This document shows, in pieces, positions 36,018 to 43,389 of a stretch of DNA of 64,000 bases. The notes under the pieces were generated by a model. The model ran no database searches and had not been told where the DNA came from. It worked only from the letters and a program-made list of their open reading frames with translations. Position 1 is the stretch's first letter, and each line of letters starts with the position of its first letter. The stretch comes from Faecalicatena contorta. Its GTDB lineage: Bacteria; Bacillota; Clostridia; Lachnospirales; Lachnospiraceae. The position numbers and the translations under genes are program-made. The DNA is taken from NCBI RefSeq assembly GCF_021531975.1, contig NZ_JAFBIY010000003.1:124001-188000 (forward strand), in the 5' to 3' direction.

Positions 36018-37250
36018 ATGAAAAGAAAAAGTATTTTGTTAGTACTTTGTATAGGAATGATTCTGACTTCCTGTGAAAGTAAGATATCGTTAAACAGCAC
36101 AGATGTAAAAAATGAGAAGAATCAGAAAAACACTACCATGGAAAATCCGGATAAGGGATATAATCTACCAATCGATGAAGACAAGAAAAAGGAAGTTGTG
36201 AACGATTGTGAAGAAGTTATGGGCATTGTCCGAGACATTTATTCTGAATATAATGGAATACAAGAAGCAGATCAGAACACTGCTGAGCAAATGATGAATC
36301 GGATGAAAGAAATTATCAAACAAAATGGGAATCCGGTTATTGGTTCCGATCATTATTCTGTTATGGATAATTATCAGAAGATGGAACAATTTTTAAAATC
36401 TGCAGAACAAGAAGAAAAAGGAAGTGTAATTTTATATGAAGCAGATACAGATGGTGGAATTACCAGAAAAGAATATAGTTATGATGGAAAAGAAATGAGT
36501 GTGATGTCCGCAAAAATGATCTGGAGTGAGGATACAGAGCCTGTACTTACATACATATCGCTATCAAAAATAAAAGAATGGGCATATACTGAAAATGGGA
36601 ATTTCTGTTATGAATTATGCGTACCTGAACCACCGGAAGTGACAGAGATTGTAGATGGAAGTTGTATTATCCGGGTAAAGCCTTTGAGTGAGGAGTGTCG
36701 GGAATATTCAAAAAAATATGTGAGTACGTTCGGCTATCACGGAAACAATCTGTTATGTTCAAACTGGAATGCGGAGGATATGCAGGGGTTGGATTATAAT
36801 GGACTTTATGAATATTTTTATCAAATGAAATATGGAGAAAAATTTACTGCAGAAAAAGAGGTTGTGGGAATTCCAGCAGAAGAGTTCGAAAATGTAATTA
36901 TGACATATCTTCCTGTTACAAAAGAAGAATTGAAAGAATGGGCGGTCTACGATGAACAAAGTAATAGGTTTATCTGGGAACGATTGGGATATGGTAATTA
37001 TTCACCAACACATTTTGGCTTGTCTTTACCGGAAGTAACAGAAGTCAGGCACAATGAAGATGGAACCATTGTTTTGACAATTCATGCAGTATGTGATTCT
37101 GTTGTATGTAATGATGTTGTTATTACACACGAACTTACGATGAAAATTCAGGATGATGGAACGATTCAGTATGTTGGAAACAGGATTTTAGATAATGGTA
37201 TTGATAATATACCGAGGTATCAGTACCGGTTAGGTAATTTGCAGAATTGA
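36018..37250 (+). CDS. Lipoprotein 2 of the pbp operon
   Basis: A 410-residue lipoprotein with signal MKRKSILLVLCIGMILTSC and lipid-modified Cys19. After an acidic linker it shares with lipoprotein 1 the segments CREYSKKYVSTFGYHGNNLL, NWNAEDMQGLDYNGLYEYFY-type and a terminal GTIVLTIHAVCDSV beta region. It starts 8 bases after the previous gene with an AGGGGG site. Function unknown; duplicated lipoproteins in a PBP operon suggest a complex at the outer face of the membrane. Confidence 0.82.
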   Translation: MKRKSILLVLCIGMILTSCESKISLNSTDVKNEKNQKNTTMENPDKGYNLPIDEDKKKEVVNDCEEVMGIVRDIYSEYNGIQEADQNTAEQMMNRMKEIIKQNGNPVIGSDHYSVMDNYQKMEQFLKSAEQEEKGSVILYEADTDGGITRKEYSYDGKEMSVMSAKMIWSEDTEPVLTYISLSKIKEWAYTENGNFCYELCVPEPPEVTEIVDGSCIIRVKPLSEECREYSKKYVSTFGYHGNNLLCSNWNAEDMQGLDYNGLYEYFYQMKYGEKFTAEKEVVGIPAEEFENVIMTYLPVTKEELKEWAVYDEQSNRFIWERLGYGNYSPTHFGLSLPEVTEVRHNEDGTIVLTIHAVCDSVVCNDVVITHELTMKIQDDGTIQYVGNRILDNGIDNIPRYQYRLGNLQN

Positions 37251-37262
37251 TCAGTAGAGAAG

Positions 37263-37320
37263 AAATAAATAAAGAGAACTGATAACGGGAAATTATGCTA
37301 TCAGTTCTCTTTATTTATTT
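37263..37320. terminator. Bidirectional terminator with 22-bp perfect stem
   Basis: The 22-base arm 37263-37284 (core AAAGAGAACTGATA) is perfectly complementary to 37299-37320 over a 14-base loop. It has A-rich and T-rich flanks on each side, so it terminates both the pbp operon and the converging blaR1 transcript. The blaR1 stop codon lies inside the stem. Confidence 0.92.
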
Positions 37321-39114
37321 CCAAATACCAAGATTAGAAAGTACAGATTTTGTTATTTCGGTAGCCTGACTTCCAGTTGCACCAGAAGAGGATTGAATAT
37401 TTGTTGCGAAGTAGTAAGTATTATTCGATGTTTCAATGTATCCGATAAACCAGCCATTGACATCCTTACCATTGACACGCCCGGTTCCTGTTTTCCCGTA
37501 AAGAGAACCGGAAGAAGTAGTGGAAAGCAGCAGAGCTTTTTTTACTGCCTGGATATTTTTACTGTCAAAATGAAAATTATTTTGATAGAAATCCTGTAAC
37601 AATTCCACCTGTTCTATGGGGGATATCTTCAGAGAGAAATCTGTCCAATAGAGATTTAGATTTGTTCCAGTATTCTGATTCCCATAGTTTATTGTCTGTA
37701 AAAATGTTCTTACGGCTTCAAAACCTGCCTGTGAATCAATTGCCTGAAAATACCAGTTTACGGAATTATGTATAGCCGAGGTTAAATCTTGATCGGCTTC
37801 CCATGAATTAAAAGGATATGGTTCTCCATTCCATGTGAAAGTGGAATGTTCTGGTGTAATAATTCCAGATTCCAAGCCAAGTAATGCATCATATATTTTA
37901 TAAGTCGAATTCGGTGATACACGTGTGGAAGCATGCTCCATATTATAAATATTCCATTTATCAGCAGACTGATCATATAAAACAAAACTTCCAGTGTAGT
38001 CCCCAAAATTGGAAGAAAGATTTAGCTGAGTAATATTCTTTTCGGTTGTGTCAAAATGATACCCAGTCTGATCAGAAGCATAAGCAGAAAGTATGGGAAT
38101 GCATCCAATGATGATAGTAGAGACGAATATGCATATAAGATATCCACGAATTTTTTGTTTAAAAGTAGGTTGGTGGAATGATGCAATATTTAAAATGCGT
38201 CCTTTTAACTGTTTTATATTTCCACTAATTCCCATAGTAAGAGGGAATGGAGACAGAGCTATTGTTTCGGCAAAGTTAATCAGTGTATTTCCATATGACT
38301 TGTATTCTGTTTCTTTCAATAATTGTAATACAGCACTGTCGCAGGCAAGTTCCCGTTCCTGTCGTATTCTTTTTAGAAAATACCAGATTAGGGGATTGAA
38401 CCAGTAGAAAACATTTACTGTATTTATCAAATATCCAATTAGAATATCTTTATGCTTGTAGTGCTGCAGTTCATGAAGAAGCATATAGCGAATATCAGTT
38501 GCGCTTATAGTTCCAGCGTTAAAATCTGAAATCAAGTGAATTGGAAGATAAATGCGAGGATGCAGGAAACCAGCCAAAACAGGAGATTTCAAAAATGCTG
38601 TACTATAAATCGGAATGGTATGCTTGCTGTTCACTTCGTTTAAACATTCTATATAAAGAGCGTTTAGTTCTTCATTTTGAAGAGGTAAAGCAGAACTATG
38701 TAAGGCTTTTACTTGTTTTACTGAGCGGTAGAGAAGAAAAAACATTATGAATATACCGATACTCCAGAAAAATACAAGTAATGTGTGAATAAAAGTTGGT
38801 ATTTGGGTGCTGACAGAGACAGCAAAATCATTTATTTTATCCAAATTATAACCATTACCAGAAAGAAAAGTGGTTTGAATGTCACCATTGGTACTTGAAC
38901 TGGCTGTCAGCAAATGTCTCCACGATATAGAAGATGGGGCAGAGTTTATCGGTAAAAAGGGAACAATTAGAACGGCAAGAAATATAATCGAAAGATTATA
39001 TTGCATACATGCGGATAATTGCCTTTGCAATAAATTTTTTAATCCCAGTAAACTACCTAAAAAAATACAAATGATGGCATTACAGAGTAAAAATCGAAAA
39101 CTAAAATATATCAA
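37315..39114 (-). CDS. blaR1: BlaR1/MecR1 beta-lactam sensor-transducer
   Basis: A 599-residue membrane receptor. Four or so transmembrane helices surround a cytoplasmic metalloprotease domain with HELQHYKHKD (HExxH near residue 214) and ERELACDSAVL (third ligand Glu). After the last membrane helix (~325-345) is a class D beta-lactamase-like sensor with STYK (Ser403), a SVN triad and KTGTGR. Acylation of Ser403 by a beta-lactam should activate the protease and inactivate BlaI. The start is TTG 39114 with GGAGGAG seven bases upstream. It follows blaI by 18 bases. Confidence 0.93.
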   Translation of the reverse strand: MIYFSFRFLLCNAIICIFLGSLLGLKNLLQRQLSACMQYNLSIIFLAVLIVPFLPINSAPSSISWRHLLTASSSTNGDIQTTFLSGNGYNLDKINDFAVSVSTQIPTFIHTLLVFFWSIGIFIMFFLLYRSVKQVKALHSSALPLQNEELNALYIECLNEVNSKHTIPIYSTAFLKSPVLAGFLHPRIYLPIHLISDFNAGTISATDIRYMLLHELQHYKHKDILIGYLINTVNVFYWFNPLIWYFLKRIRQERELACDSAVLQLLKETEYKSYGNTLINFAETIALSPFPLTMGISGNIKQLKGRILNIASFHQPTFKQKIRGYLICIFVSTIIIGCIPILSAYASDQTGYHFDTTEKNITQLNLSSNFGDYTGSFVLYDQSADKWNIYNMEHASTRVSPNSTYKIYDALLGLESGIITPEHSTFTWNGEPYPFNSWEADQDLTSAIHNSVNWYFQAIDSQAGFEAVRTFLQTINYGNQNTGTNLNLYWTDFSLKISPIEQVELLQDFYQNNFHFDSKNIQAVKKALLLSTTSSGSLYGKTGTGRVNGKDVNGWFIGYIETSNNTYYFATNIQSSSGATGSQATEITKSVLSNLGIWK

Positions 39115-39132
39115 AATATGCTCCTCCCATGG

Positions 39133-39501
39133 TTAATGATTGGAAAGAAGATTCCGTAAGCTGGCAATGTCTTCTTCAGACAATTTATCATCCTCAATGT
39201 AAGAGGCAAGCATAGAAGTGATATTACCATTATAATATCGCTTTAAAAAAGAATTACTTTCCTGCCGAATATATTCGTCTTCCTTGACCAATGGAGTATA
39301 GACAAAAATCCGGCTTTGTTTTTCATAGGTTAGTGCTTTTTTAGAAACGAGACGTTTAATCAATGTCTGAATTGTTTTAGGACTCCAACTGGAAATTTGT
39401 GTTAATTTTTCAGTAATTTCATTGGTGCTGATTGGTGCGTATTTCCAAACGATTTTCATAACTTCAAATTCAGCTTCTGAAATTTGAGGCAGATTGCTCA
39501 T
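39133..39501 (-). CDS. blaI: BlaI/MecI-family repressor
   Basis: A 122-residue winged-helix repressor. I choose ATG 39501 (MSNLPQISEAEFEVMKIVWK); GGAGGA lies eight bases upstream, inside a longer TTG reading. The N-terminal winged helix has SWSPKTIQTLIKRLVSKKAL. The C-terminal part is the dimerisation domain with the stretch cleaved in BlaI relatives. The gene is under its own operator at 39519-39532, as is usual for autoregulated BlaI. Confidence 0.93.
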   Translation of the reverse strand: MSNLPQISEAEFEVMKIVWKYAPISTNEITEKLTQISSWSPKTIQTLIKRLVSKKALTYEKQSRIFVYTPLVKEDEYIRQESNSFLKRYYNGNITSMLASYIEDDKLSEEDIASLRNLLSNH

Positions 39502-39518
39502 GTGATATTCCTCCAAAT

Positions 39519-39568
39519 CTTACAAATGTAATAAAAATATTATATATCTTAAAAGGTTATTCTGTCAA
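39519..39568 (-). promoter_or_regulatory. blaI-blaR1 promoter with operator at the start site
   Basis: On the minus strand, TTGACA (39568-39563), an 18-base spacer and TATAAT (39544-39539) form a near-perfect promoter. The dyad CTTACAAATGTAAT (39519-39532) begins seven bases downstream of the -10, over the expected start of transcription. Confidence 0.85.
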
Positions 39569-39580
39569 CGAAATAAAAAC

Positions 39581-39631
39581 TTGACTTTAAATCTTACAGA
39601 TGTAATAATAGATAAAAATTACACTTGTAAG
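39581..39631 (+). promoter_or_regulatory. Divergent promoter with two BlaI-type operators
   Basis: TTGACT at 39581-39586 faces right with TAATAA at 39603-39608. CTTACAGATGTAAT (39593-39606) fills the spacer/-10 exactly as in the pbp promoter, and a second dyad ATTACACTTGTAAG lies at 39618-39631. It should place the winged-helix gene at 39660 under the same repressor. Confidence 0.8.
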
Positions 39632-39659
39632 ATTTGAAATGTGAAAGGTTTTTATAAAA

Positions 39660-40082
39660 ATGGGAAGGGTAGTTGTTGTAACATTTGATGAAAATGAGGA
39701 AGAAAAATTAAATGAATTATTACATTTTCTGTCTGCTAAAAAATACTCTGAGATGCCTGATAAACAAAATAGGGTACTTGATTACGGAGCATTAAAAATA
39801 AATGCGGAATATCGTTCTGTAGAAAGTAATGGTGAGCTGGTTCAATTGACGAATTATGAATTTGAAATATTATATTTGCTGGCAAAAAATCCAGGACGGA
39901 TATTTTCAAAGGAACAAATATATACACAGGTGTGGAAAGAACCATATTATGGGGCAGAAGATAATGTTATGGGCATAATTCGGAGAATCAGAAAAAAGAT
40001 TGAGCCAGATTCTGCAAAACCAAGATACATTTTAAATGTATGGGGAATGGGATATAAATTTAATGGTGAATTGATGAAATGA
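39660..40082 (+). CDS. Orphan OmpR/PhoB-type winged-helix protein
   Basis: A 140-residue protein. Its C-terminal ~95 residues are an OmpR-type DNA-binding domain (QLTNYEFEILYLLAKNPGRIFSKEQIYTQVW, then NVMGIIRRIRKKIEPD and the wing YILNVWGMGYKF). There is no receiver domain; the short N-terminus (GRVVVVTFDENEEEKLNELL) lacks a phospho-acceptor pattern. It lies divergently from blaI behind two BlaI-type operators, so it is probably induced by beta-lactams and could relay the response to other genes. Ribosome-binding site is weak. Confidence 0.82.
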   Translation: MGRVVVVTFDENEEEKLNELLHFLSAKKYSEMPDKQNRVLDYGALKINAEYRSVESNGELVQLTNYEFEILYLLAKNPGRIFSKEQIYTQVWKEPYYGAEDNVMGIIRRIRKKIEPDSAKPRYILNVWGMGYKFNGELMK

Positions 40083-40140
40083 TGGAATATAAAATTGGGC
40101 ATAATAAGTAAAGATACCAAAAATAGCAGGAGAAATTTTT

Positions 40141-40482
40141 ATGGAAAATGATATTTGGAATGAAATATCCTCTTTTTTGAACCAGTTGCGTTGTGAGAAT
40201 ATAAACAGAGAAAGTTATATCTATTTCCAAGAACTTGCAAATATTCAGTTGAAGAAGAAAATGGAAAAAGAAAAGGTGAATAAACTTCTCGATCATATAA
40301 GTAATGAGGACAGGGAGAAGTTGAAGCAATATGGAGAAATTTTGGAAGAAGAAGCGTTTGTGTCAGAACAAAGGGCATATTGTCAAGGATATGTAGATTG
40401 TATTCAGTTATTGGCTGGTTTAGGACTCTTGAAAAAATCGACGGATATGGAAAAAATAATTAGCGAGATGAAAAGCAATTAA
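40141..40482 (+). CDS. Small helical protein downstream of the winged-helix gene
   Basis: A 113-residue, Lys/Glu-rich helical protein with AGCAGGAG upstream. The end EQRAYCQGYVDCIQLLAGLGLL looks like a small helical packing domain I have seen in uncharacterised Lachnospiraceae proteins but cannot name. It is probably co-transcribed with the winged-helix gene (58-base gap) and ends before a clear terminator. Confidence 0.65.
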   Translation: MENDIWNEISSFLNQLRCENINRESYIYFQELANIQLKKKMEKEKVNKLLDHISNEDREKLKQYGEILEEEAFVSEQRAYCQGYVDCIQLLAGLGLLKKSTDMEKIISEMKSN

Positions 40483-40540
40483 GTGTGTTGTGGAGGAAAA
40501 TGTAGTATTTGATAGATAAAAGGATGTTCGTAAAGAAGAA

Positions 40541-40586
40541 ACAGTTATGTTATATCAAGTTGTAATGATATAGCATAACTGTTTTT
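40541..40586 (+). terminator. Terminator closing the winged-helix operon
   Basis: ACAGTTATG and TATATC pair with GATATA and CATAACTGT (small bulge) over an ~11-base loop, followed by TTTTT. It separates the cargo from the XRE gene. Confidence 0.8.
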
Positions 40587-40663
40587 AACATATGGTAATA
40601 GTATTTATTCCACTAATTTTAAATATCGGTAATTATCAGCTATTTATCGGTATTTTACAAGTT

Positions 40664-41026
40664 TTATTCTGTATCATTAGTAGTGTCTACGTTAGAAATA
40701 AAAGGATTAGAATCTAGCAAAGCTGTCGTAGTTGCAAGAATTACCTGTAACTGATAATCATTGCACTGATTTAAGAGCCGAAGAATCTGATCATATGTAG
40801 AATTATTTTTATTCTGATTTGGATAAACGTAGTCATCAGCAGAAATATTTAAAGTCTGCATGGTTTTACAAAATAATTCCAGACTGGGACCGCCTTTATG
40901 GCGTTCGAGGTCTCCAAGATAAGCCGCCGATATTCCGAGTTTTTCAGCAAGAGCTTCTTGTGTTAAATGCATTTCCATACGCCCTTGTTTTACTAAAGTG
41001 GCAAATAATGTTTTTGGAATATCCAT
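40664..41026 (-). CDS. XRE-family transcriptional regulator
   Basis: A 120-residue regulator with an N-terminal helix-turn-helix (MHLTQEALAEKLGISAAYLGDLERHKGGPSLELFCKTMQ, residues ~18-57) and a C-terminal helical part that may bind a ligand or partner. It is transcribed away from the sigma/int region. The spacer upstream carries repeated GGGTATTACCC-like sites, so autoregulation is likely. XRE proteins at this position usually control ICE excision or transfer. Confidence 0.86.
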   Translation of the reverse strand: MDIPKTLFATLVKQGRMEMHLTQEALAEKLGISAAYLGDLERHKGGPSLELFCKTMQTLNISADDYVYPNQNKNNSTYDQILRLLNQCNDYQLQVILATTTALLDSNPFISNVDTTNDTE

Positions 41027-41051
41027 GTTTATATACCTCCATAAACTTAGT

Positions 41052-41114
41052 GTATTACCCTAAATTTGAAAAGTGAAAAGGGTGTAACATTAGAAAAAAT
41101 ACAGGGTATTACCC
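41052..41114. promoter_or_regulatory. Putative XRE operator cluster
   Basis: GTATTACCC (41052-41060), GGGTGTAAC (41080-41088) and a perfect palindrome GGGTATTACCC (41104-41114) are spaced 24-28 bases apart, beginning just upstream of the XRE gene. Related half-sites AGGGTAA recur at about 41321 and 41347. Confidence 0.6.
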
Positions 41115-41125
41115 AATGAATGAGA

Positions 41126-41208
41126 AAGCATACAAATCTCTTTCGGTTAAAAAAAACAGATTCCGAAAGAGCAGTATTTGTATGCTTATTTTCTTTTCCG
41201 GAATCTAA
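41126..41208 (+). promoter_or_regulatory. Long hairpin with alternative pairing, attenuator-like
   Basis: AAGCATACAAAT-CTCTTTCGG pairs with CCGAAAGAG-(4)-ATTTGTATGCTT and is followed by TTATTTTCTTTT, a terminator-like form. The 3' side of the loop, AGATTCCG, can instead pair with CGGAATCT at about 41200-41207. The two forms exclude each other, as in transcription attenuators. It lies upstream of the sigma-factor gene. Confidence 0.55.
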
Positions 41209-41219
41209 CCGGAGAAAAT

Positions 41220-41300
41220 ATGGTTCTTAGCAAGAGTTCAGCTAAAAAATTCTGTTCAACAGAAGGTATTCAATTAAAAAAATCTCAACAATTTCATTAG
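41220..41300 (+). CDS. Candidate 26-residue leader peptide
   Basis: ATG 41220 follows ACCGGAG and encodes a short basic peptide (MVLSKSSAKKFCSTEGIQLK...). It begins just after the attenuator-like hairpin. A leader-peptide role is possible, but the evidence is only the site and position. Confidence 0.25.
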   Translation: MVLSKSSAKKFCSTEGIQLKKSQQFH

Positions 41301-41473
41301 TAAATGTTGGAATTGAAACTAGGGTAAGAGCCAATAATGAATCCAGGGTAATAAAATATCGAATTAAATGCGTCCATAGGAGTGAAATCTGTCAGGGCGT
41401 TTTTTGTTACCTAAATATTGAGAATGAACAATTCCTAACAAGGACGATTGTTCGTATTCGTGCCCCGCCTACT
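41301..41473. other. Leader region without a gene
   Basis: No gene is seen. It holds a hairpin GAACAAT...ATTGTTC at 41426-41453 and two AGGGTAA half-sites. Together with neighbouring hairpins it forms a roughly 400-base structured leader to the sigma-factor gene. Confidence 0.4.
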
Positions 41474-41504
41474 GATCTGAATTCAAAAAAATTCAGATCG
41501 GAGG
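41474..41504 (+). promoter_or_regulatory. Hairpin abutting the ribosome-binding site of the sigma-factor gene
   Basis: GATCTGAATT pairs perfectly with AATTCAGATC (10 bp, 6-base loop) and ends one base before GGAGG. It could limit ribosome access or protect the transcript 5' end. Confidence 0.55.
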
Positions 41505-41511
41505 AAAGGAC

Positions 41512-41982
41512 ATGGAAGGCAGACAGCCAAAAAGAAGAAAAGATAAATACAACCCATATGAAATCTATGAGAAGGACGGAAAATATTATGTTTCATTCCG
41601 CAATGGTGAAAAAGAGTACAAGGATTTGGAAATAGGAAAGAGTGTATATGAGGCTTTTAATACGTTTGAATTGCAGGATGTGTCGCATATGAATGTTGTG
41701 GACAGGCACATTGAGCAGTCAGAAGTATGGGATTCCAGTTTGTATGAACGGATATTTCAGAAAGAAGAAAGTGTAGAGGATACGGTTCTGAATAAACTGG
41801 AAACGGAACGGTTACATAGTGCAATCCAGCAGTTGTCGGAAATTCAGAGAAGACGATTGATGAAGTATTATTTTGAAGATAAGAATTATGAGCAGATTGC
41901 ACAGGAAGAAGGCTGCTCTTTTCAAATGGTAGCAAAGTCTGTAAAAGCAGCAATCAGAAATTTGAAAAAGATTTTGAGATAG
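41512..41982 (+). CDS. Sigma-70-family-like regulator of the ICE right end
   Basis: A 156-residue protein. The C-terminal half is a sigma region 4 helix-turn-helix (LSEIQRRRLMKYYFEDKNYEQIAQEEGCSFQMVAKSVKAAIRNLKKIL). The N-terminal half (NPYEIYEKDGKYYVSFRNGEKEYKDLEI) is the segment common to Tn916/Tn1549-type ORFs and lacks a region 2. It may act as a specialised sigma factor or a repressor-like relative for int/xis. Strong GGAGGAAAGGAC site next to a hairpin. Confidence 0.85.
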   Translation: MEGRQPKRRKDKYNPYEIYEKDGKYYVSFRNGEKEYKDLEIGKSVYEAFNTFELQDVSHMNVVDRHIEQSEVWDSSLYERIFQKEESVEDTVLNKLETERLHSAIQQLSEIQRRRLMKYYFEDKNYEQIAQEEGCSFQMVAKSVKAAIRNLKKILR

Positions 41983-42009
41983 TGGGTTGAAAAATAGCGT
42001 TTAAGTGAG

Positions 42010-42057
42010 GAAACAGGTGGAAAGAGAAATATTCTGATCCACCTGTTTCTTCTTTTG
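42010..42057 (+). terminator. Terminator after the sigma-factor gene
   Basis: GAAACAGGTGGA pairs with TCCACCTGTTTC over 16 bases, followed by TTCTTTTGTT. Confidence 0.82.
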
Positions 42058-42575
42058 TTATGAAAAGACTGGGGAGCGGGACGAACCTTGACAAATTCAT
42101 ATACATTCATCAGGCACATTCCTGTTGTTATCGTGATGAGCGTAAGCCACATTAACAGATACGCCATAACACGGATTGGGTAAAGACAGCGAAATCCCAC
42201 CCGTATACTTCCTTTTGGTTTTAGTTTGTATTGCCCAGACTGTTGAGCGAAAAATATCTGGTTATAACTGTCAGATTGCTTCTGGCAGGGCGATAACAGA
42301 CAACAGGCATAATGATACTCCTGTCCGGTCATAAAGTCGTGTATACAAAATATTTCTTTGATGCCGCAACAAGTGAGGGCAGCTTCAGGAGATCCCTGGA
42401 GAGGAAAAATCCCAATCCCACATATTTATTTTAAATAAAATCCTGTGGAGCTGATTAGCAGTCAGCCGTCTGATGATTTCCCAATTACAAGTCGGGACGT
42501 CGGGGACAAATAGGCTTGTATTTTACATATTTAGGAATAACAACAGTTAGAAAGTCGAGAGGAGATAAAGCAAGG
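42058..42575. other. 518-bp spacer without a convincing gene
   Basis: No gene with a ribosome-binding site is seen on either strand. A minus-strand frame ending near 41922 would encode a helix (MAYLLMWLTLITITTGMCL) but no start has a Shine-Dalgarno site. An imperfect palindrome GCTGATTAGCAGTCAGC lies near 42450. The spacer between the sigma gene and the pemK-xis-int block may hold the promoter for excision. Confidence 0.4.
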
Positions 42576-43097
42576 ATGGAAGATAGAAACGTCAGGCGTG
42601 GGGATATTTATCATGCCGACCTTGATCCTGTATTTGGAAGTGAACAGGGCGGTTATCGTCCGGTGCTGGTGATTCAGAATAATATAGGAAATAAATACAG
42701 TCCGACAGTGATTGTGGCAGCAATTACAAGTAAAGAAAAAATGAAACTGCCGACACACATTGCAATTCCAGAAATCGAAGGTCTGGAAAAGGATTCTGTA
42801 GTGCTGTTAGAGCAGCTTAGAACTTTAGATAAAAGACGGTTGGAAAATTATGTATGTACGTTGAACCGGGTAGAAATGGAGAAAATCAATAAAGCAATCC
42901 GGAGAAGTACCGGGATACCGAAAATCATTGAAAAACCGTTGGTCGTGAGCCTGTGCAGAGTATGCGCAGGCAATTTTTATGATGTGCCGGGACATTATAT
43001 CCGGAGGGTGAATCCAGAACAGCGATATAAGGATACTTGTATGTTTTGCAATATCAGAAAAGGATATGACTATTATATAGGAAAGAAGCGAGTGTGA
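42576..43097 (+). CDS. PemK/MazF-type toxin-like protein with C-terminal Cys motif
   Basis: A 173-residue protein; ATG 42576 has GAGAGGAGAT upstream. Residues ~1-115 match the PemK/MazF endoribonuclease fold (RRGDIYHADLDPVFGSEQGGYRPVLVIQNN, PTVIVAAITSK, VVLLEQLRTLDKRRL). The last ~50 residues add CRVC and CMFC pairs, a zinc-ribbon-like tail not part of ordinary MazF. No antitoxin gene is adjacent. It is placed directly upstream of xis and int and may act as a post-segregational or regulatory RNase of the ICE. Confidence 0.83.
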   Translation: MEDRNVRRGDIYHADLDPVFGSEQGGYRPVLVIQNNIGNKYSPTVIVAAITSKEKMKLPTHIAIPEIEGLEKDSVVLLEQLRTLDKRRLENYVCTLNRVEMEKINKAIRRSTGIPKIIEKPLVVSLCRVCAGNFYDVPGHYIRRVNPEQRYKDTCMFCNIRKGYDYYIGKKRV

Positions 43098-43106
43098 GGG
43101 TAGTAT

Positions 43107-43289
43107 ATGGAGCAAGAAAAGGTACTTTTAAATGTAGAAGAAACAGCAGCTTACTTGAATCTTGGGATGACGAAAACTAGAGAATTGATGAGAGAAAATG
43201 AAAAAATATTTGTTGTCAGAATTGGCAATCGTAATTATGCACATAAGCTCTTACTCGATAAATGGCTGTTAGCACAGGTCAGAAAGTAA
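43107..43289 (+). CDS. xis: Excisionase
   Basis: A 60-residue winged-helix excisionase of the Tn916 Xis type: LLNVEETAAYLNLGMTKTRELM, then RIGNRNYAHKLLLDKWL. It is found 9 bases after the PemK gene and 100 bases before the integrase. Xis bends the element ends and steers the integrase towards excision. Confidence 0.9.
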   Translation: MEQEKVLLNVEETAAYLNLGMTKTRELMRENEKIFVVRIGNRNYAHKLLLDKWLLAQVRK

Positions 43290-43389
43290 GTCAAGAATGC
43301 GAAACAAAAATTCGCATGTTTGTTTTGCACGTTTATGAATGGTAATTTGAAGGAGCAACAGATAAGAAGTTTTTCAGGAGGAAACAATT

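Noticed and set aside
36018-37250. The lipoproteins as PrsA-like foldases or beta-lactamases
   Set aside because: No parvulin motif and no SxxK/KTG set is visible in either protein.
41922-42332. A minus-strand frame with one hydrophobic helix after the sigma-factor gene
   Set aside because: No Shine-Dalgarno site at any start, it overlaps the terminator and runs into the sigma gene. Mentioned only within the spacer entry.
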